From assembly GCA_030562195.1 (NCBI GenBank), contig JAUJPP010000012.1, forward strand, positions 16,740,001 through 16,804,000: a DNA stretch of 64,000 nucleotides, in the 5' to 3' direction. The translations under genes were made by a program, and so were the position numbers. The stretch is from Nipponacmea schrenckii (taxonomy: Eukaryota > Mollusca > Gastropoda > Lottiidae). How positions within the stretch are numbered: the stretch's first letter is position 1; each line of letters starts with the position of its first letter. Shown one piece after another: positions 11,747 through 22,193 of the stretch. The notes beneath the pieces were generated by a model that was given only the letters and a program-made list of their open reading frames with translations, was not told where the DNA came from and made no database searches.

Positions 11747-12836
11747 GAGTGGCAAATTAGAAATTTGCCACTCTTTGTTTTCATTAGACTTTTTTTTTTT
11801 CGGGAAGCTCCATAGCCCAACTCGAAAATGGTATAGAAATTTGGTTTGAAAAATACGATAAGATACGTACTGGAATAGAAAATGAATATATAAAACTAAA
11901 ATTTTTACGCATCAGTAGTTAGTAATTGCATAATAATAGTATGGATAATTGCATAACTTTGTTGCTAATTATCCGAACGCTTTGAAAATTACAGAATATA
12001 GAGAAGTAGCCTATAGAAATAAAAAATAAAAAATTTCTACCACTTCCGGTTCTTGCGTGAGAACTTCCGGTTTTTTAGAACCGCATCGATTCACCCAGCT
12101 TCCGGTGTATGTAAGAAATCGGTACAAAAGCTATACATATATACTATCAGGCATAATTAGAACCCTTTTAGAATAAAAAACAAACAAACCGGAAGTGATA
12201 CTTTATGTGTCATCACAGACCAGTAACATTCAGCAAAATTTTAATAAGTCCGCTAATTTTTATCCGATTTGTCCGATTTTGGTGTTTTTCGAAACCTCGT
12301 TACTTTATCTATAACTTGTTGGGGACAGAATTTTGATTTTCAAATTTAAATTTTTTTAATGCCCGATTGAATTTTTTTGAAAATTCAAAAGGCCAAATCA
12401 AATGACCTTGACCTTCAATGACCCTGAATTTTTCAAGTAGAATGTTCTTGACCTAAGCTATCCACACATTTGCCTATTATGATAGACAACAATTATATCA
12501 AATGACCTTGACCTTCAATGACCCTGAATTTTTACAAGTAGAATTTTTTTGACCTTTGCTATCTACACATAGGCCTATAATGGTCGACAACAATTTTTTG
12601 TACCCGTTTTAGTTTTTAAAATAATTCAAAAGGCTATATCAAGTGACCTTGACCTTCAATTACCTTAATAATTTTCAAGTCAAATAATGTACTTGACCTA
12701 AGCTGTCCATACATATTCTAAAAATGGTTGTTAAAAAGTTTGTTTTGAGTATTTAAAAAAAACTATATCATGTGACCTTGTATCAAGTTGCCCCATAGAG
12801 GTTGTTTGCCACTCTCAGTACTGTTCACAGTTCTAG
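11747..12836 (+). mobile_element. Non-autonomous element, family F1
   Basis: About 1,090 bp. The left end is a hairpin with 12-bp perfect arms (GAGTGGCAAATT and its complement, 3-nt loop, 11747-11773), then TTTGTTTTC, then a T run. The body has several ACTTCCGG motifs and AGGTCA half-sites (TGACCTTGACCTTCAATGAC). The right end is a short stem-loop (ACTGT/ACAGT) directly before TCTAG. An inverted second copy is at 43401-44496. No coding capacity is seen. Possibly a Helitron/Helentron-derived non-autonomous element. Confidence 0.7.
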
Positions 12837-13221
12837 TTTTTTTTTTTTTTTTATTACCTAGCAGAAAATAGTAATACGTTGCTCTCGCTTATTATTTTAC
12901 AAATAATTTTACATAGAATATAGTGTATGTGTTTATATAAGTTATAACTATTAATACAATCCGATATACATGATTACTATCAAATTGTTTTTAATATAAT
13001 AATTAAATCGTATATTATTAATAATCATATTTTAGCAATAATGATATAAAACTAGAATAATAACAAACTTAAGTCATATGTATTCTAATCTTATACAATA
13101 ATAATATAAAATTGTTCTTTGATAGAATAGTTAACTATTAGTGTTTCTGGACGTATTAAATCATATATAATCTTATCTTGTACAATAATGATATAAAAAT
13201 GTACAAAAGTAATATAAGACT
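12837..13221. other. AT-rich spacer, no gene
   Basis: A T run follows the F1 end, then AT-rich DNA with loosely repeated AATAATGATATAAAA phrases. Nothing coding is visible. Confidence 0.5.
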
Positions 13222-13594
13222 GTTTATAAATGAAATGAAATGAATGGAGTTTTACGTCCTACTCTTCTGCACCTTATGGGCTAACGAAGACGGGCAACGC
13301 CATGCAGTGTGCAATGAGGGAAATTTTGCCAGGACAGCGGCATTAGCCTACTCTTTTTGCGATTTCCAACTGTCGAGGGATCTTTAACGTGCACAGCCTG
13401 TAGCACACGGGGCCTCGGTTTATTGTCCCATCCGAACGACTAGACGCTTTTTCCATGTCAGTCCCTCCGACCTGCATCACTGACAAGGGGAAACCGGATT
13501 GAAAAATCCGAAAGTTCATCTCTACCTTTGCCGGGATTGAACCCTGGACCTTCAGGTTAGCGAGCAAGCGTCTAACCCACTGAGCCACCGCGAC
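13222..13594 (-). repeat. tRNA-derived SINE
   Basis: On the minus strand the 5' end (near 13594) reads GGTGGCTCAGTGGGTTAG, an A-box-like promoter. It is followed by GGTTCAATCCC, a B-box-like promoter, at tRNA-like spacing. About 290 bp of non-tRNA body follow, GC-richer than the surroundings. These are the internal RNA polymerase III signals of a tRNA-derived SINE. It is not a functional tRNA gene, because no cloverleaf or terminator fits. Confidence 0.7.
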
Positions 13595-13869
13595 TGTTTA
13601 TAATAGAATGGTAGACAAACTGTTTATGTTTCTGGAATAATCGAATGTTTAAGTCTACTAAAACTGAATTAATATATGACTATTTTTTTTTCTAAGACTA
13701 TCTACTGGGTATAAAAAAGTTGGATGATTTCATATCCAACCACTCTTTCTCTCTCAGAAATTTTTTTATCATTTTATCCTCAAGTGACAATGTTTTCCTG
13801 TGTTTTTCTATCATAATATTTTTCTTGTTTCAAATCTTTGAAAATATTGTTAAAGCTTCATATAATAAA

Positions 13870-14200
13870 TGATTACATATTTAGCTCCTTCAACCTGTTA
13901 CATTATTACCTTTAGAAGTATATATACATAAAATTTAGTTAATGATATAATGCTGTTTAATAATATAAGTGGCTGAATAGTGTTATTTGCACATGCCTCC
14001 TCTATTACACCTCTGATGACATCACTGATAACTAACTTTTTAAGTATAAAAATCTTTAAGTTATAAAAATAATGCCTTCGAGAGCTTTGAAAAAACTGGA
14101 CATTCCCAAAAAATGTGTTCAATAGTTTCATTTCGTGATTTCAAGATTGGCATGACCCATCTTTTTTTATATCGCACAAATGATAAAAAGATATAGGGAG
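13870..14200 (-). pseudogene. LINE C-terminal zinc-binding (zf-RVT-like) remnant
   Basis: One minus-strand frame reads SRNETIEHIFWECPVFSKL. This matches the CxxC...H...C pattern of the zinc-binding domain that follows the reverse transcriptase in L1-like LINEs; the conserved part is NETIEHxFWxCP. The rest is frameshifted. The parent element cannot be identified from this piece. Confidence 0.5.
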
Positions 14201-14219
14201 AGTGGGTCACCAAGTTCAA

Positions 14220-14340
14220 GTGACAGTTTAATTATGACCAGGAAGATGCTTCTCACCTTTGCCCATGGGAAACCGGGAAGTTTAGTCTTTTATTAAAAGG
14301 GAGGGCGGGTGGGCAAATAGAAGTAATATCTGGTAGCCCG
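14220..14340 (-). pseudogene. Lineage-B Polinton fragment (upstream of PLA2-like domain)
   Basis: About 120 bp similar to 22020-22190: both contain a phrase like AAGATGTTTCTCACCTTT, a GGGAAGT stretch and GGGTGGGCAAATAG in the same order. In the 22-kb copy this encodes the start of the phospholipase-like domain. Here the frame is broken. Confidence 0.5.
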
Positions 14341-14379
14341 AAACTGATCGAAACATAATAATTAATTGAAATAATAATA

Positions 14380-14945
14380 AAACTGAATTAATTTTTGGGG
14401 ATCCATAACATACCTTTTTAACAAGGAATCAACATATTGATATTGGATAAAAATTGACAGTAAAATATTGAATCGACGTTTATTTGACAATGTAAATTAA
14501 AATCTTTAAATTACATTTAGAAGTAGATGGAATGTTATATAAAGAACACTTCTCTTTAATTTAAGCAACGTTTCAATTCACATACAGGAATCAAGCAATA
14601 CAGACTTTATTAAATTGTTGAGAAAAGGTTTACTATTTTAACAAGGAATCAACATAATTTTTTCGATATCAAATAAACATTGACTGTTAAATATTGAATT
14701 AACAACCTTAAACTGTTTAGAAAAGTTTAACAATGTATCAAAAGAATTTTATCGATATTGAATAAACGTTTATTTGACATCTTTTATTTAATTGTTGAGA
14801 AAAAGATTAGTATTTTAACATGCAATCAACATACCATTTATATTGAATAAACATTAACAGTCAAATATTTAATAGACGTTTATTTGACAACCTTTATTAA
14901 AGGAATCAACATAATTTTGTCGATATTGAATAAACATTAACAGTT
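14380..14945. repeat. Imperfect minisatellite
   Basis: Several imperfect copies of a unit of roughly 110-130 bp. Recurring phrases are AAGGAATCAACATA, AATAAACATTGACTGTTAAA-like variants and GACGTTTATTTGACA. No coding content. Confidence 0.65.
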
Positions 14946-14977
14946 AAAATCACAATCATCAATGATAAAATTCACTA

Positions 14978-15620
14978 TTAAAAAACGGCCGTTATTGTCT
15001 TAAAAAACACATTCCTTAAAGCTGTTTTTAATTGAAATGGGACCCTCCCAGAATTCATTAAGGCGAGTTGCACATTCATCATTTTTTGCAAACACTTAAT
15101 GTCACAGATAAGATAGTTTAAATAAGCAAAAACATTTCCAATTTGATTAAAATCTCTATGACCATTTATATTCCATGTGCCAATTTTTGGCATTAAAACG
15201 AAAATGAAAATATGACATGAAAAGTTAACTATTAGCCTTATTTCGATTCGCGTCTTCTACGTATTAATTTTGGCAATGGGGTCGAGCAAAGCGGGGCGTG
15301 ATGCGGGTTTTCACATTTCCTTAAACTTTGGGGATGGAGGGAGGGTTTTTTTACTCTTAGTAACTCGTTCGTCTTAAGATATTGTAGCACTATGATCATG
15401 GCTAGTAGTTTCAGTTGGAGGCGGGATTTCTTTTTCTATATTTGAGTATTCGTTAATAAAATTTTCTGATGATGTTGAAACTCCTCATATACAATTGTTC
15501 TTAATTACAAATTTCAAAGTTGCTTTTTACACAGATATTCCATATGGTCATGGTCGATGAACAGACATTTCTTGGTTATTGTGCAGTACTTGAAATAATT
15601 GTAATCCGTCTGGGATATCA
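14978..15620 (-). pseudogene. LINE 5' fragment: ORF1 end and endonuclease start
   Basis: 14978-15193 begins MPKIGTWNINGHRDF. The WNINGH motif is the first conserved strand of LINE apurinic-type endonucleases. Upstream (15200-15620) a broken frame containing FDIPDGLQLFQVLHN looks like the end of an ORF1 protein. Only the first 70 or so endonuclease residues remain. Confidence 0.55.
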
Positions 15621-15626
15621 AAATTC

Positions 15627-16760
15627 ATGGCTCAAGGAGCCATTGTAGATGCTCAGGGAATTTGCACCTTGCATGTCGACTTGAGCGATTGTAATTGGTG
15701 GAAATTATTGAAAAACGTCTTATCAAAAAAGGAAATCATACTGCAGAATCTGTTCCAATTTTCAATGACGGACAGCTTTTTTACTCTGACCTTAGCAAAG
15801 CAAATGTTTTTATGATGAATTACCCCCCCCCCCTTATTTTAAATGAAATTCAAATTGAACAACCGGTGTATACCTCCTATGAATTTAAAAAAATAATCTT
15901 GTAAATCTTGACTGCACAAAGTCAAGTGGTCCAGACTTAATAGTCGTATTTAAATTTTGTTCCCTAAGCTTAGCCTCTCCATTGTCAGCTCTTTTAAACC
16001 TCTTTCACACTAATTGTCATTTCCCACAAATATGGAAACGTGCAACCATTATTTTAAAAAGATAATCCAAATATATGCTCAAACTATCGACCCATTTCTT
16101 CGCTTATTAAGGTTTTTGAAAGATTAATGTACAATCATATTTATAATTTTCTTGTCAGCAATAATCTCCTTACTAAATTTCAGTCCGGCTGAAGATTCAA
16201 CCGTTTATCAATTATTAACTTTTTATGACGATATTTTAAAAACTTTAGATTCCGGTGAAGAAATTAAGAAGGTATATTTTGACATAAGTCGTGCATTTCA
16301 CAAAATCTGGTTGAAAGGACTTGTATATAAATTTAACGCCATTGGTATCAGGGGAAATCTTTTATATCTTTTACAATCCTACTTACAAAATCGCAGCCAA
16401 TCAGTTATTATTAACGGTGAAAAATCAGATGAACAATATTTGAGACCTGGTATTCCACAAGGATCAGTTTAAAGTCCTCTTTTATTTCTAAAATACATTA
16501 ATGATATAACGGAAAACATTATCTCCAATATTCGCCTTTTCGCTGACGAAACTTCTATGACCAGGAACTTTGGCGTGATAATTTAAATACCGATATTGAA
16601 TCGATCTACCAATGGTCTTTGAAATGGAAAATTACTATTAATCCCCTAAAAAGTAAATGTATGACTTTTCACGATAACTAGATTTCTCCAATTTTTAATT
16701 TATATTTTAACAATAACATATTAGATGATAATGTAAGCGCCAAATCTGAGCCTGAGGGAA
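15627..16760 (+). pseudogene. LINE reverse transcriptase fragment (CR1/jockey-like)
   Basis: Plus strand. The pieces are SYEFKKIIL, LDCTKSSGPDL, FERLMYNHIYNFLVSNN, then the open stretch 16152-16472 with KKVYFDISRAFHKIWLKGL and LRPGIPQGSV, a stop, then IRLFADET where FADD is expected. Upstream (15695-15904) is the linker between endonuclease and polymerase. Order and motifs identify a LINE reverse transcriptase from a family different from that at 0-4 kb. Several frameshifts and the changed FADD box make it inactive. Confidence 0.75.
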
Positions 16761-17356
16761 TTGCTGTTTGGGCTCACAGAAGTGACTGGACTGGACGACG
16801 AACTTGGCTATGGAACTATGTTCAAACTCATCAATGACTCAGATATCATACTGTTTTCCATCATTTATTTAACATGACATATATGAAGTTGAAGTATGAA
16901 ATGTGATTATGAAGGTTTCTGAAATATATAAAAAGTTTACAAACTTAATTCTTTGTTGTTTATTCCCATAGGCCCTATTACAATATGTTACGATGTGACT
17001 GGAATTTAATATCCATACAGTAGCAGAAATTGGCCTAGTTGTATGCAAATACCTACTGCAGAATGTCAACACACAGTGTACATTAAATTGTTGAAATACA
17101 TAAGGAATACGAATGTAAATATGAGCACGAGAACTAAATGCAGGGCATTACAATATTTACTTAATGCACAACAAAAAAGGGGGGTGGGGGACGTAGAAAT
17201 AGAACGCAACAACAACAGCAGAATATAGCGAAGTGCAGACAATGACAGCGGATGGGACATACTCTGAGTGCATTTATATATCAATATTTTACGTAAAATA
17301 TAGAAAATGAGCATTATAATATCTTACAAACAGGTTTTCCTTCCTATAGCATTATT
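16761..17356. other. No supported gene
   Basis: Short overlapping frames occur on both strands, but none carries a recognisable motif. A GGGGTGGGGG tract lies near 17180. The stretch runs into the assembly gap. Confidence 0.4.
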
Positions 17357-17856
17357 NNNNNNNNNNNNNNNNNNNNNNNNNNNNNNNNNNNNNNNNNNNN
17401 NNNNNNNNNNNNNNNNNNNNNNNNNNNNNNNNNNNNNNNNNNNNNNNNNNNNNNNNNNNNNNNNNNNNNNNNNNNNNNNNNNNNNNNNNNNNNNNNNNNN
17501 NNNNNNNNNNNNNNNNNNNNNNNNNNNNNNNNNNNNNNNNNNNNNNNNNNNNNNNNNNNNNNNNNNNNNNNNNNNNNNNNNNNNNNNNNNNNNNNNNNNN
17601 NNNNNNNNNNNNNNNNNNNNNNNNNNNNNNNNNNNNNNNNNNNNNNNNNNNNNNNNNNNNNNNNNNNNNNNNNNNNNNNNNNNNNNNNNNNNNNNNNNNN
17701 NNNNNNNNNNNNNNNNNNNNNNNNNNNNNNNNNNNNNNNNNNNNNNNNNNNNNNNNNNNNNNNNNNNNNNNNNNNNNNNNNNNNNNNNNNNNNNNNNNNN
17801 NNNNNNNNNNNNNNNNNNNNNNNNNNNNNNNNNNNNNNNNNNNNNNNNNNNNNNNN
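17357..17856. other. Assembly gap of 500 N
   Basis: Exactly 500 consecutive N, a conventional scaffold gap whose true length is unknown. Confidence 0.99.
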
Positions 17857-18007
17857 TCAAATATTGCAACGTTATTTTCCCAAAAACAGCTTTAAATTTA
17901 GAGGGCTCAATGAATTTTCCTCTATATGATGCAAAAAATCCATACTTGTCTAAAATACCACCATTAAAGTGTAAACTAAAACAATTAGAATTTTCTATCG
18001 GTAGTAA
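17857..18007. other. Unassigned sequence between gap and F2 element
   Basis: One plus-strand frame is open (it includes KYCNVIFPKTALNLEG) but I recognise no family. It is cut by the gap on one side and by the F2 element on the other. Confidence 0.3.
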
Positions 18008-19154
18008 TTACGTATTTCGACTTTGGCGAAAACGTATTGTAATCGTTCGGATTATTTTTTTTTTTTTTTTTTTTTTTTTTGTAATTCTTGGATGAGTTTG
18101 CAGACAAACTGGTAAAAGGTGCAGAAATTCTAAATCTACAGTTGATCTTAGAATGATTTCTATTATCAAATAAAACAAAACCGGAAGTTCTATCTCTGAC
18201 AGGAAGTGAGAACCGGAAGTTCGGGTTTTTTTTTGCTTTAGCAAGTTTATTTTCAGTTCGATTTTGACCGGATTTTCAGATTTGAAAACTTCAATGTATT
18301 TGTCAACTAACAATTATAGGTTTTATGCAATTAGTTAAATATTATACCCACGATTTGCAATTCAATATTCAAGGGTCATCGGCAAAAATTTCAGACCGTG
18401 ATTTCTCCTTTAATATAAATGGTAAAATTTTGAAACTTTACCAGTTGATAGGCGATATGTTTATAATTTTTGAAAAAATGTGAAAAAAAAATTCCACTTC
18501 CGGTTTAGCCTCAAATGACGTAATTACGTAACTTCCGGTCTATAACTGCTAGGTGAAAAGTGAAAACTGTTTTATAAATAACTTGTCAATAGTAATTGAT
18601 TTGACCTAAATAATTAGGTCAAGCTGCCATATGGGCCGCCATTTTGAATTTTCGTTACAATTCTTAAATCCGAAATTCAGACACTACTGATAGACCGATT
18701 TTGATGAAATTTAGCACATAGATACAATGGAACATTATCTACCTTTTCTTGGAGACCGATTTTCAAATTTCGTATTTTCTTTCGAATTATTTAAATTTCG
18801 ATTTTTTCAAAATTAGGTCACTTTAACGGGTACGGAAGGTGTGACCCACTTAATCTATGACCTTGAAAATTAGGTCAAATAATATTCAATATATTGTCTA
18901 CGAGTAGATATTTTTTAATTTGGCTTACTTAAAAAATTCATAGAGATAAGTGTACTTAAATACAGCAAAAATTGATAATTTTCATATTTTCGCCATCATT
19001 AACCGTTACGGAAGGTGTGACCTAATTATTTTATGACTTTGAAAACTAGGTCAAATGATATTCAATATATTGTCTAGATGTAGGTAATTGCAACTTTAGC
19101 CTATATAATATTTTAAGGCTCTCGAAATACGTTCATAATTGTAAGCAATTCTAG
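18008..19154 (+). mobile_element. Non-autonomous element, family F2
   Basis: Starts with a 48-bp terminal block, TTACGTATTTCGACTTTGGC onward, able to form an imperfect hairpin. A T run and the phrase GTAATTCTTGGATGAG follow. The body has repeated CCGGAAGT, CGCCATTTTG and AGGTCA motifs, and the right end is a stem-loop (AATTG-TAAG-CAATT) directly before CTAG. Length 1,147 bp. Near-identical units occur at 39659-40746 (inverted) and in tandem at 53804-58540. An antisense open frame recurs in the units but shows no domain. Confidence 0.75.
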
Positions 19155-19189
19155 TCTTTTATTGATTTTTTGAAACATTTTTTCACTTT

Positions 19190-19990
19190 TTATATCTATT
19201 GACTCAATTTTTCGATCTAATTGAGATATTGATGAGTTTATTCTAACTGTTCTTTGTCTACTACATTAGCTAATTGCTGTTCGATATAGGTTTTAATTTC
19301 TGTTAATTCATTGTTATCATTGAGTTTAGTTTCTAGATTAGATAATTCTTGTTTTAATTTTTCTTCGTTTATACCTGGTTTGATATTAGCTATAAGTTGT
19401 TTTACTGAGTTTATCAACCACATTAACTAATTGTTGTCGAACATAAGTTTTAATTTCTGTTATTTTACTGTCATCATTCAATTTAGTTTCTAGATTAGAT
19501 AATTCTTGTTTTAATTTTTCTTCATTTACACCTGGTTTATTGTTACTTATTAGATCCCTAACATTTGATTTTTGTTTTGTATTTTTATCGTCTAATTGGG
19601 TTATTAATAAATTTAAATTTTGTAACTGAGTTTTATCTGCTACACTAACTAATTGTTGTTGAATATAGGTTTTAATTTCTGTTAGTTCAATGTAGTCATT
19701 GTGTTCGTTTCTAGGTTATCTAATTCAGTCTTTCTTCATTTACACCTGGTTTAATGTTACCTATCAGTTATTTAATATCTGATTTTTGCTTTGTAATTTT
19801 TTCTTCTAGTTGTGATATTAATAAATTTATTCTATCCAACTGAGTTTCATCGACTATATAAGCTAATTTTTGTTGATAACTTTCTAGTTTTTTATGATGT
19901 GAGTCTAAAAGTTTTTGATGGTTTTCCAATTGGTTTTTACTATCTCTAGTACAGTTATTTTTTGATGTAACCTTTTAGTTGTTTCATTTC
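19190..19990 (-). pseudogene. Coiled-coil repeat protein remnant
   Basis: The minus strand encodes about three to four copies of a unit of roughly 70 residues. Each contains KPGxNEEKLKQELSNLETKLN, then TEIKTYxxQQL, then xLDxINLLISQL-type heptads. Hydrophobic residues at heptad spacing indicate a long coiled coil. The best open piece is 19238-19423; frame breaks separate the units. It lies just upstream of relics of a Polinton protease and integrase on the same strand, so a virion fibre-like or structural protein is possible. That is inference only. Confidence 0.5.
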
Positions 19991-20148
19991 GGGGAAGGGA
20001 GGGATTTAATCTCCCAGATGTACGGGCCTATGGTGGAGCAAATATTTTATTGAGAAATGGGGATCTGGATCTGTTGGATGATTTTCTTCTCTTCTTATCT
20101 GAAATTAGAAAAAATAACTCGCCCAATGGGCGAGAAGTATAGTACCTG

Positions 20149-20690
20149 TTAAGTACAGATTGTTTTTAGTTTGCAATTAACAAGGCTGTCATTTAAGTTC
20201 TGATTTTTTGAATATGCCACTATCATTTTCTGTTTATAGACATGAGGCAATTTCTCTTGAAGACTCTTATAATGGGTTTGAACTATCTTGCTTGCTTTAT
20301 TACTGGTTGTATTGAAGGGAACTACAAAGGGTGCTATGCCTACACTGTGGTGAATATTAAGTCCTATGGGTCTTGCTGTATTTAATGTCTCAATCCAAAG
20401 GGCTTCTCTCGATTGACGGAATTTGGTAAATTCATTTTCGGGCAAGTCGATTTCTATGCGCTCAATTGGGGTCAAGTGAATGGTCATCAAGTTTGAAATG
20501 ATTAGAAACAGGCTTGTCTTTTTTTAATTTAATATCTGATCTGTGAGTGGTAATTTGTTCTTTGTTTCCTCGATATATTGTTTGGGACATTTTTTACATG
20601 AAATTAAGTATATTACATTCGAGTTTTCACATGTTATGTGCTCTTGGATCGGGTATCTTTTATTCGTAGAGTTACTTAGAAAATAATGAG
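20149..20690 (-). pseudogene. Penelope-like element GIY-YIG endonuclease remnant
   Basis: A broken frame reads SNVIYLISCKKCPKQYIEET (the GIY-YIG start with its CxxC), then after a frameshift ESREALWIETLNTxRPxGLN-like sequence in 20149-20490. The relic at 49116-49756 has the same layout: IIYLISCKKC, YVGET, RIQRESFWIDQLET, GLNI. The family is the endonuclease domain of Penelope-like retroelements. Here the GIY-YIG glycine is Glu (YIEET) and the frame is broken. Confidence 0.65.
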
Positions 20691-20718
20691 TTTCTGATAT
20701 AAAGAAATATATATTTTT

Positions 20719-21117
20719 TTAAACAAGATTTAATACTATTTCTTTAAATGGTTTACCTAAACTTAATTGATATAAAACCCAAAGAGAAAGTTGACCACAA
20801 AATTTATCCCCTGGTTTTTGAATTTGAAAAGTAGAACATTTTATTGGACGATAATTTAAATCAATTATTTCTTTCGTTGGATCTAATCCATATGAATCAA
20901 AAAAATACATTGAATCCTTTTTGAATAAAGCAGAATGATCTGAAGTATGGATATTAGTTATAGCATAGAAATTTGTCTGAATTTTTAGAGATGATATTTC
21001 ATCGCGCATACAATACTAAAAAGGTTTTATGTTTAATTCTTCTGCCCATCGGATTAATTGAAAATTTGTAGTAGTATCAGTTCCATATCTTTGTGAGAAT
21101 TCTTCGAAAGTAATCAT
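20719..21117 (-). pseudogene. Adenain-like cysteine protease (PRO), one in-frame stop
   Basis: One frame runs from ATG at 21117 through NFQLIRWAEELNIK, a single TAG, then RDEISSLKIQTNFYAI, NIHTSDHS, MYFFDSYGLDP and DKFCGQLSLWVLYQL. FDSYG and FCGQ are the acid and nucleophile blocks of adenovirus/Polinton maturation proteases (C5/C48-like). The catalytic histidine block, normally followed by tryptophan, looks partly deleted. In Polintons this enzyme matures capsid proteins. It sits just downstream of integrase on the same strand. Apart from the stop and the damaged His block the frame is intact. Confidence 0.75.
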
Positions 21118-21226
21118 TTTTTAAAAATCAGTTTTTTGAAGTTCGTTTTGATAAAATCTACCCAAAATTTCTTCACCGTGTAAATCTACTAAACTGTAAG
21201 GTGGTGGTGAAGTTTTATTAACTTTT

Positions 21227-21730
21227 TCAATAATAAGATTTCATTCGTACAATTTTATAAATACGAACTCTATCTCCAACTTTGAATTTGAGTTTAATAT
21301 TTAAATCCTCATTTTCAAAATTGTTTTGTGTGTTAATTGATTTTATAATATCTGGATTTTTTGAAGCTTTTGTAGGAGTAACCTTCATAGATGAATGAAT
21401 TTTATTATTATATTCATCGACGACAATAGGTAATATTTTAAGCCATTTTTGAGAATTTAATTCTGTGAACTTTTTGAATAATTTGTTTTTTAGAGTTCTG
21501 TTAAATCTCTCAATTACTACAGCTGTACCTTCGTTAGATGTACTGTAAATTTCAAACCCTAGAGATTTCATATTTTTTAGAGGAATAATCCAGGCGTATC
21601 TTGTATATAATACTATAACTGTTAAGCACTATTTATAACCTCTTTCTGGGGGCATATTAATTAAATCAGCTGACCATATATCGTCTATGGCGAATACTTT
21701 CACTTTTAAAAAGTTTTTAGTTTTTCTGAA
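21227..21730 (-). pseudogene. Polinton lineage-B integrase, internally deleted
   Basis: The N-terminal part, HKEFRKTKNFLKVKVFAIDD followed by IWSADLINM (first catalytic Asp), is read in continuation of the PLA2-like domain. After GYKY the second-Asp region is missing. 21227-21571 then holds the third catalytic residue in VVIERFNRTLK, DEYNNKIHSSMKVTP and the SH3/chromo-side end FKVGDRVRIYK. This is a DDE integrase of the retroviral/Polinton type, which joins element ends to target DNA. The deletion of the core between the first Asp and the Glu inactivates it. Confidence 0.75.
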
Positions 21731-22190
21731 TTCTTTATGAATTTCATCAGCTATTCCCATACCCAACTTCATTTTTGATTTTAATAATCTTATGATAAAT
21801 GCTCTTTCAACTTTTTCTCTAAAAATTGGATTTGGAATAGATTCTAATTCTTTAATCATTTGTTTGTCTGCTTCGTGTCGAAATTGTAAGTCTTCATTTC
21901 TGTATAGTTTATCGTGTTTAAGTGCAGCAGCATCAACTCTATTAACTGGTCCTTCACCTGGTTTTGGATCATCATTTTCATCCAGTCGTAAATCTAACCT
22001 AGTTCCCGGTCCAGTGTAATTATGACCTGGAAGATGTTTCTCACCTTTATATTTAGCCCAAAGAAAATCGGGAAGTCTAGTTAGAGATTTTTGAATGTCT
22101 CCTGATCCACAATAAGTTGTAGGGGAATGAATGATTGAATTGAAGACATATTTTGGTTATTTAAAAGGGTGGGCGGATGGGCAAATAGTA
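21731..22190 (-). pseudogene. Phospholipase-A2-like (parvovirus VP1-type) domain
   Basis: The minus-strand frame (22080 downward) reads LPDFLWAKYKGEKHLPGHN, then YTGPGTRLD, then VNRVDAAALKHDKLY, then RHEADKQMIKELESI. The YxGPG calcium-loop pattern and the D...HD...Y dyad are hallmarks of the PLA2-like domain found in parvovirus VP1 and in some Polinton-type elements. A likely start (ATG near 22150, SSIQSF) is out of frame by one. It runs without a stop into the integrase N-terminus at LGMGIADEIHKEF. In viruses this domain helps particles leave endosomes; in this element the role is unknown. Confidence 0.7.
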
Positions 22191-22193
22191 GTA

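Noticed and set aside
13343..13588. A tRNA gene or GC-rich host exon near 13.3-13.6 kb
   Set aside because: A- and B-box motifs are present, but there is no complete cloverleaf and a body of about 290 bp follows, which fits a SINE.
16869..17314. Overlapping frames on both strands near 17 kb as a host gene
   Set aside because: No motif, no splice structure and no second copy; shadows of AT-rich DNA.
17307..18095. Long open frames across the N runs (also 37431-38370)
   Set aside because: The frames are open only because N codons contain no stops; the real flanking parts are short.
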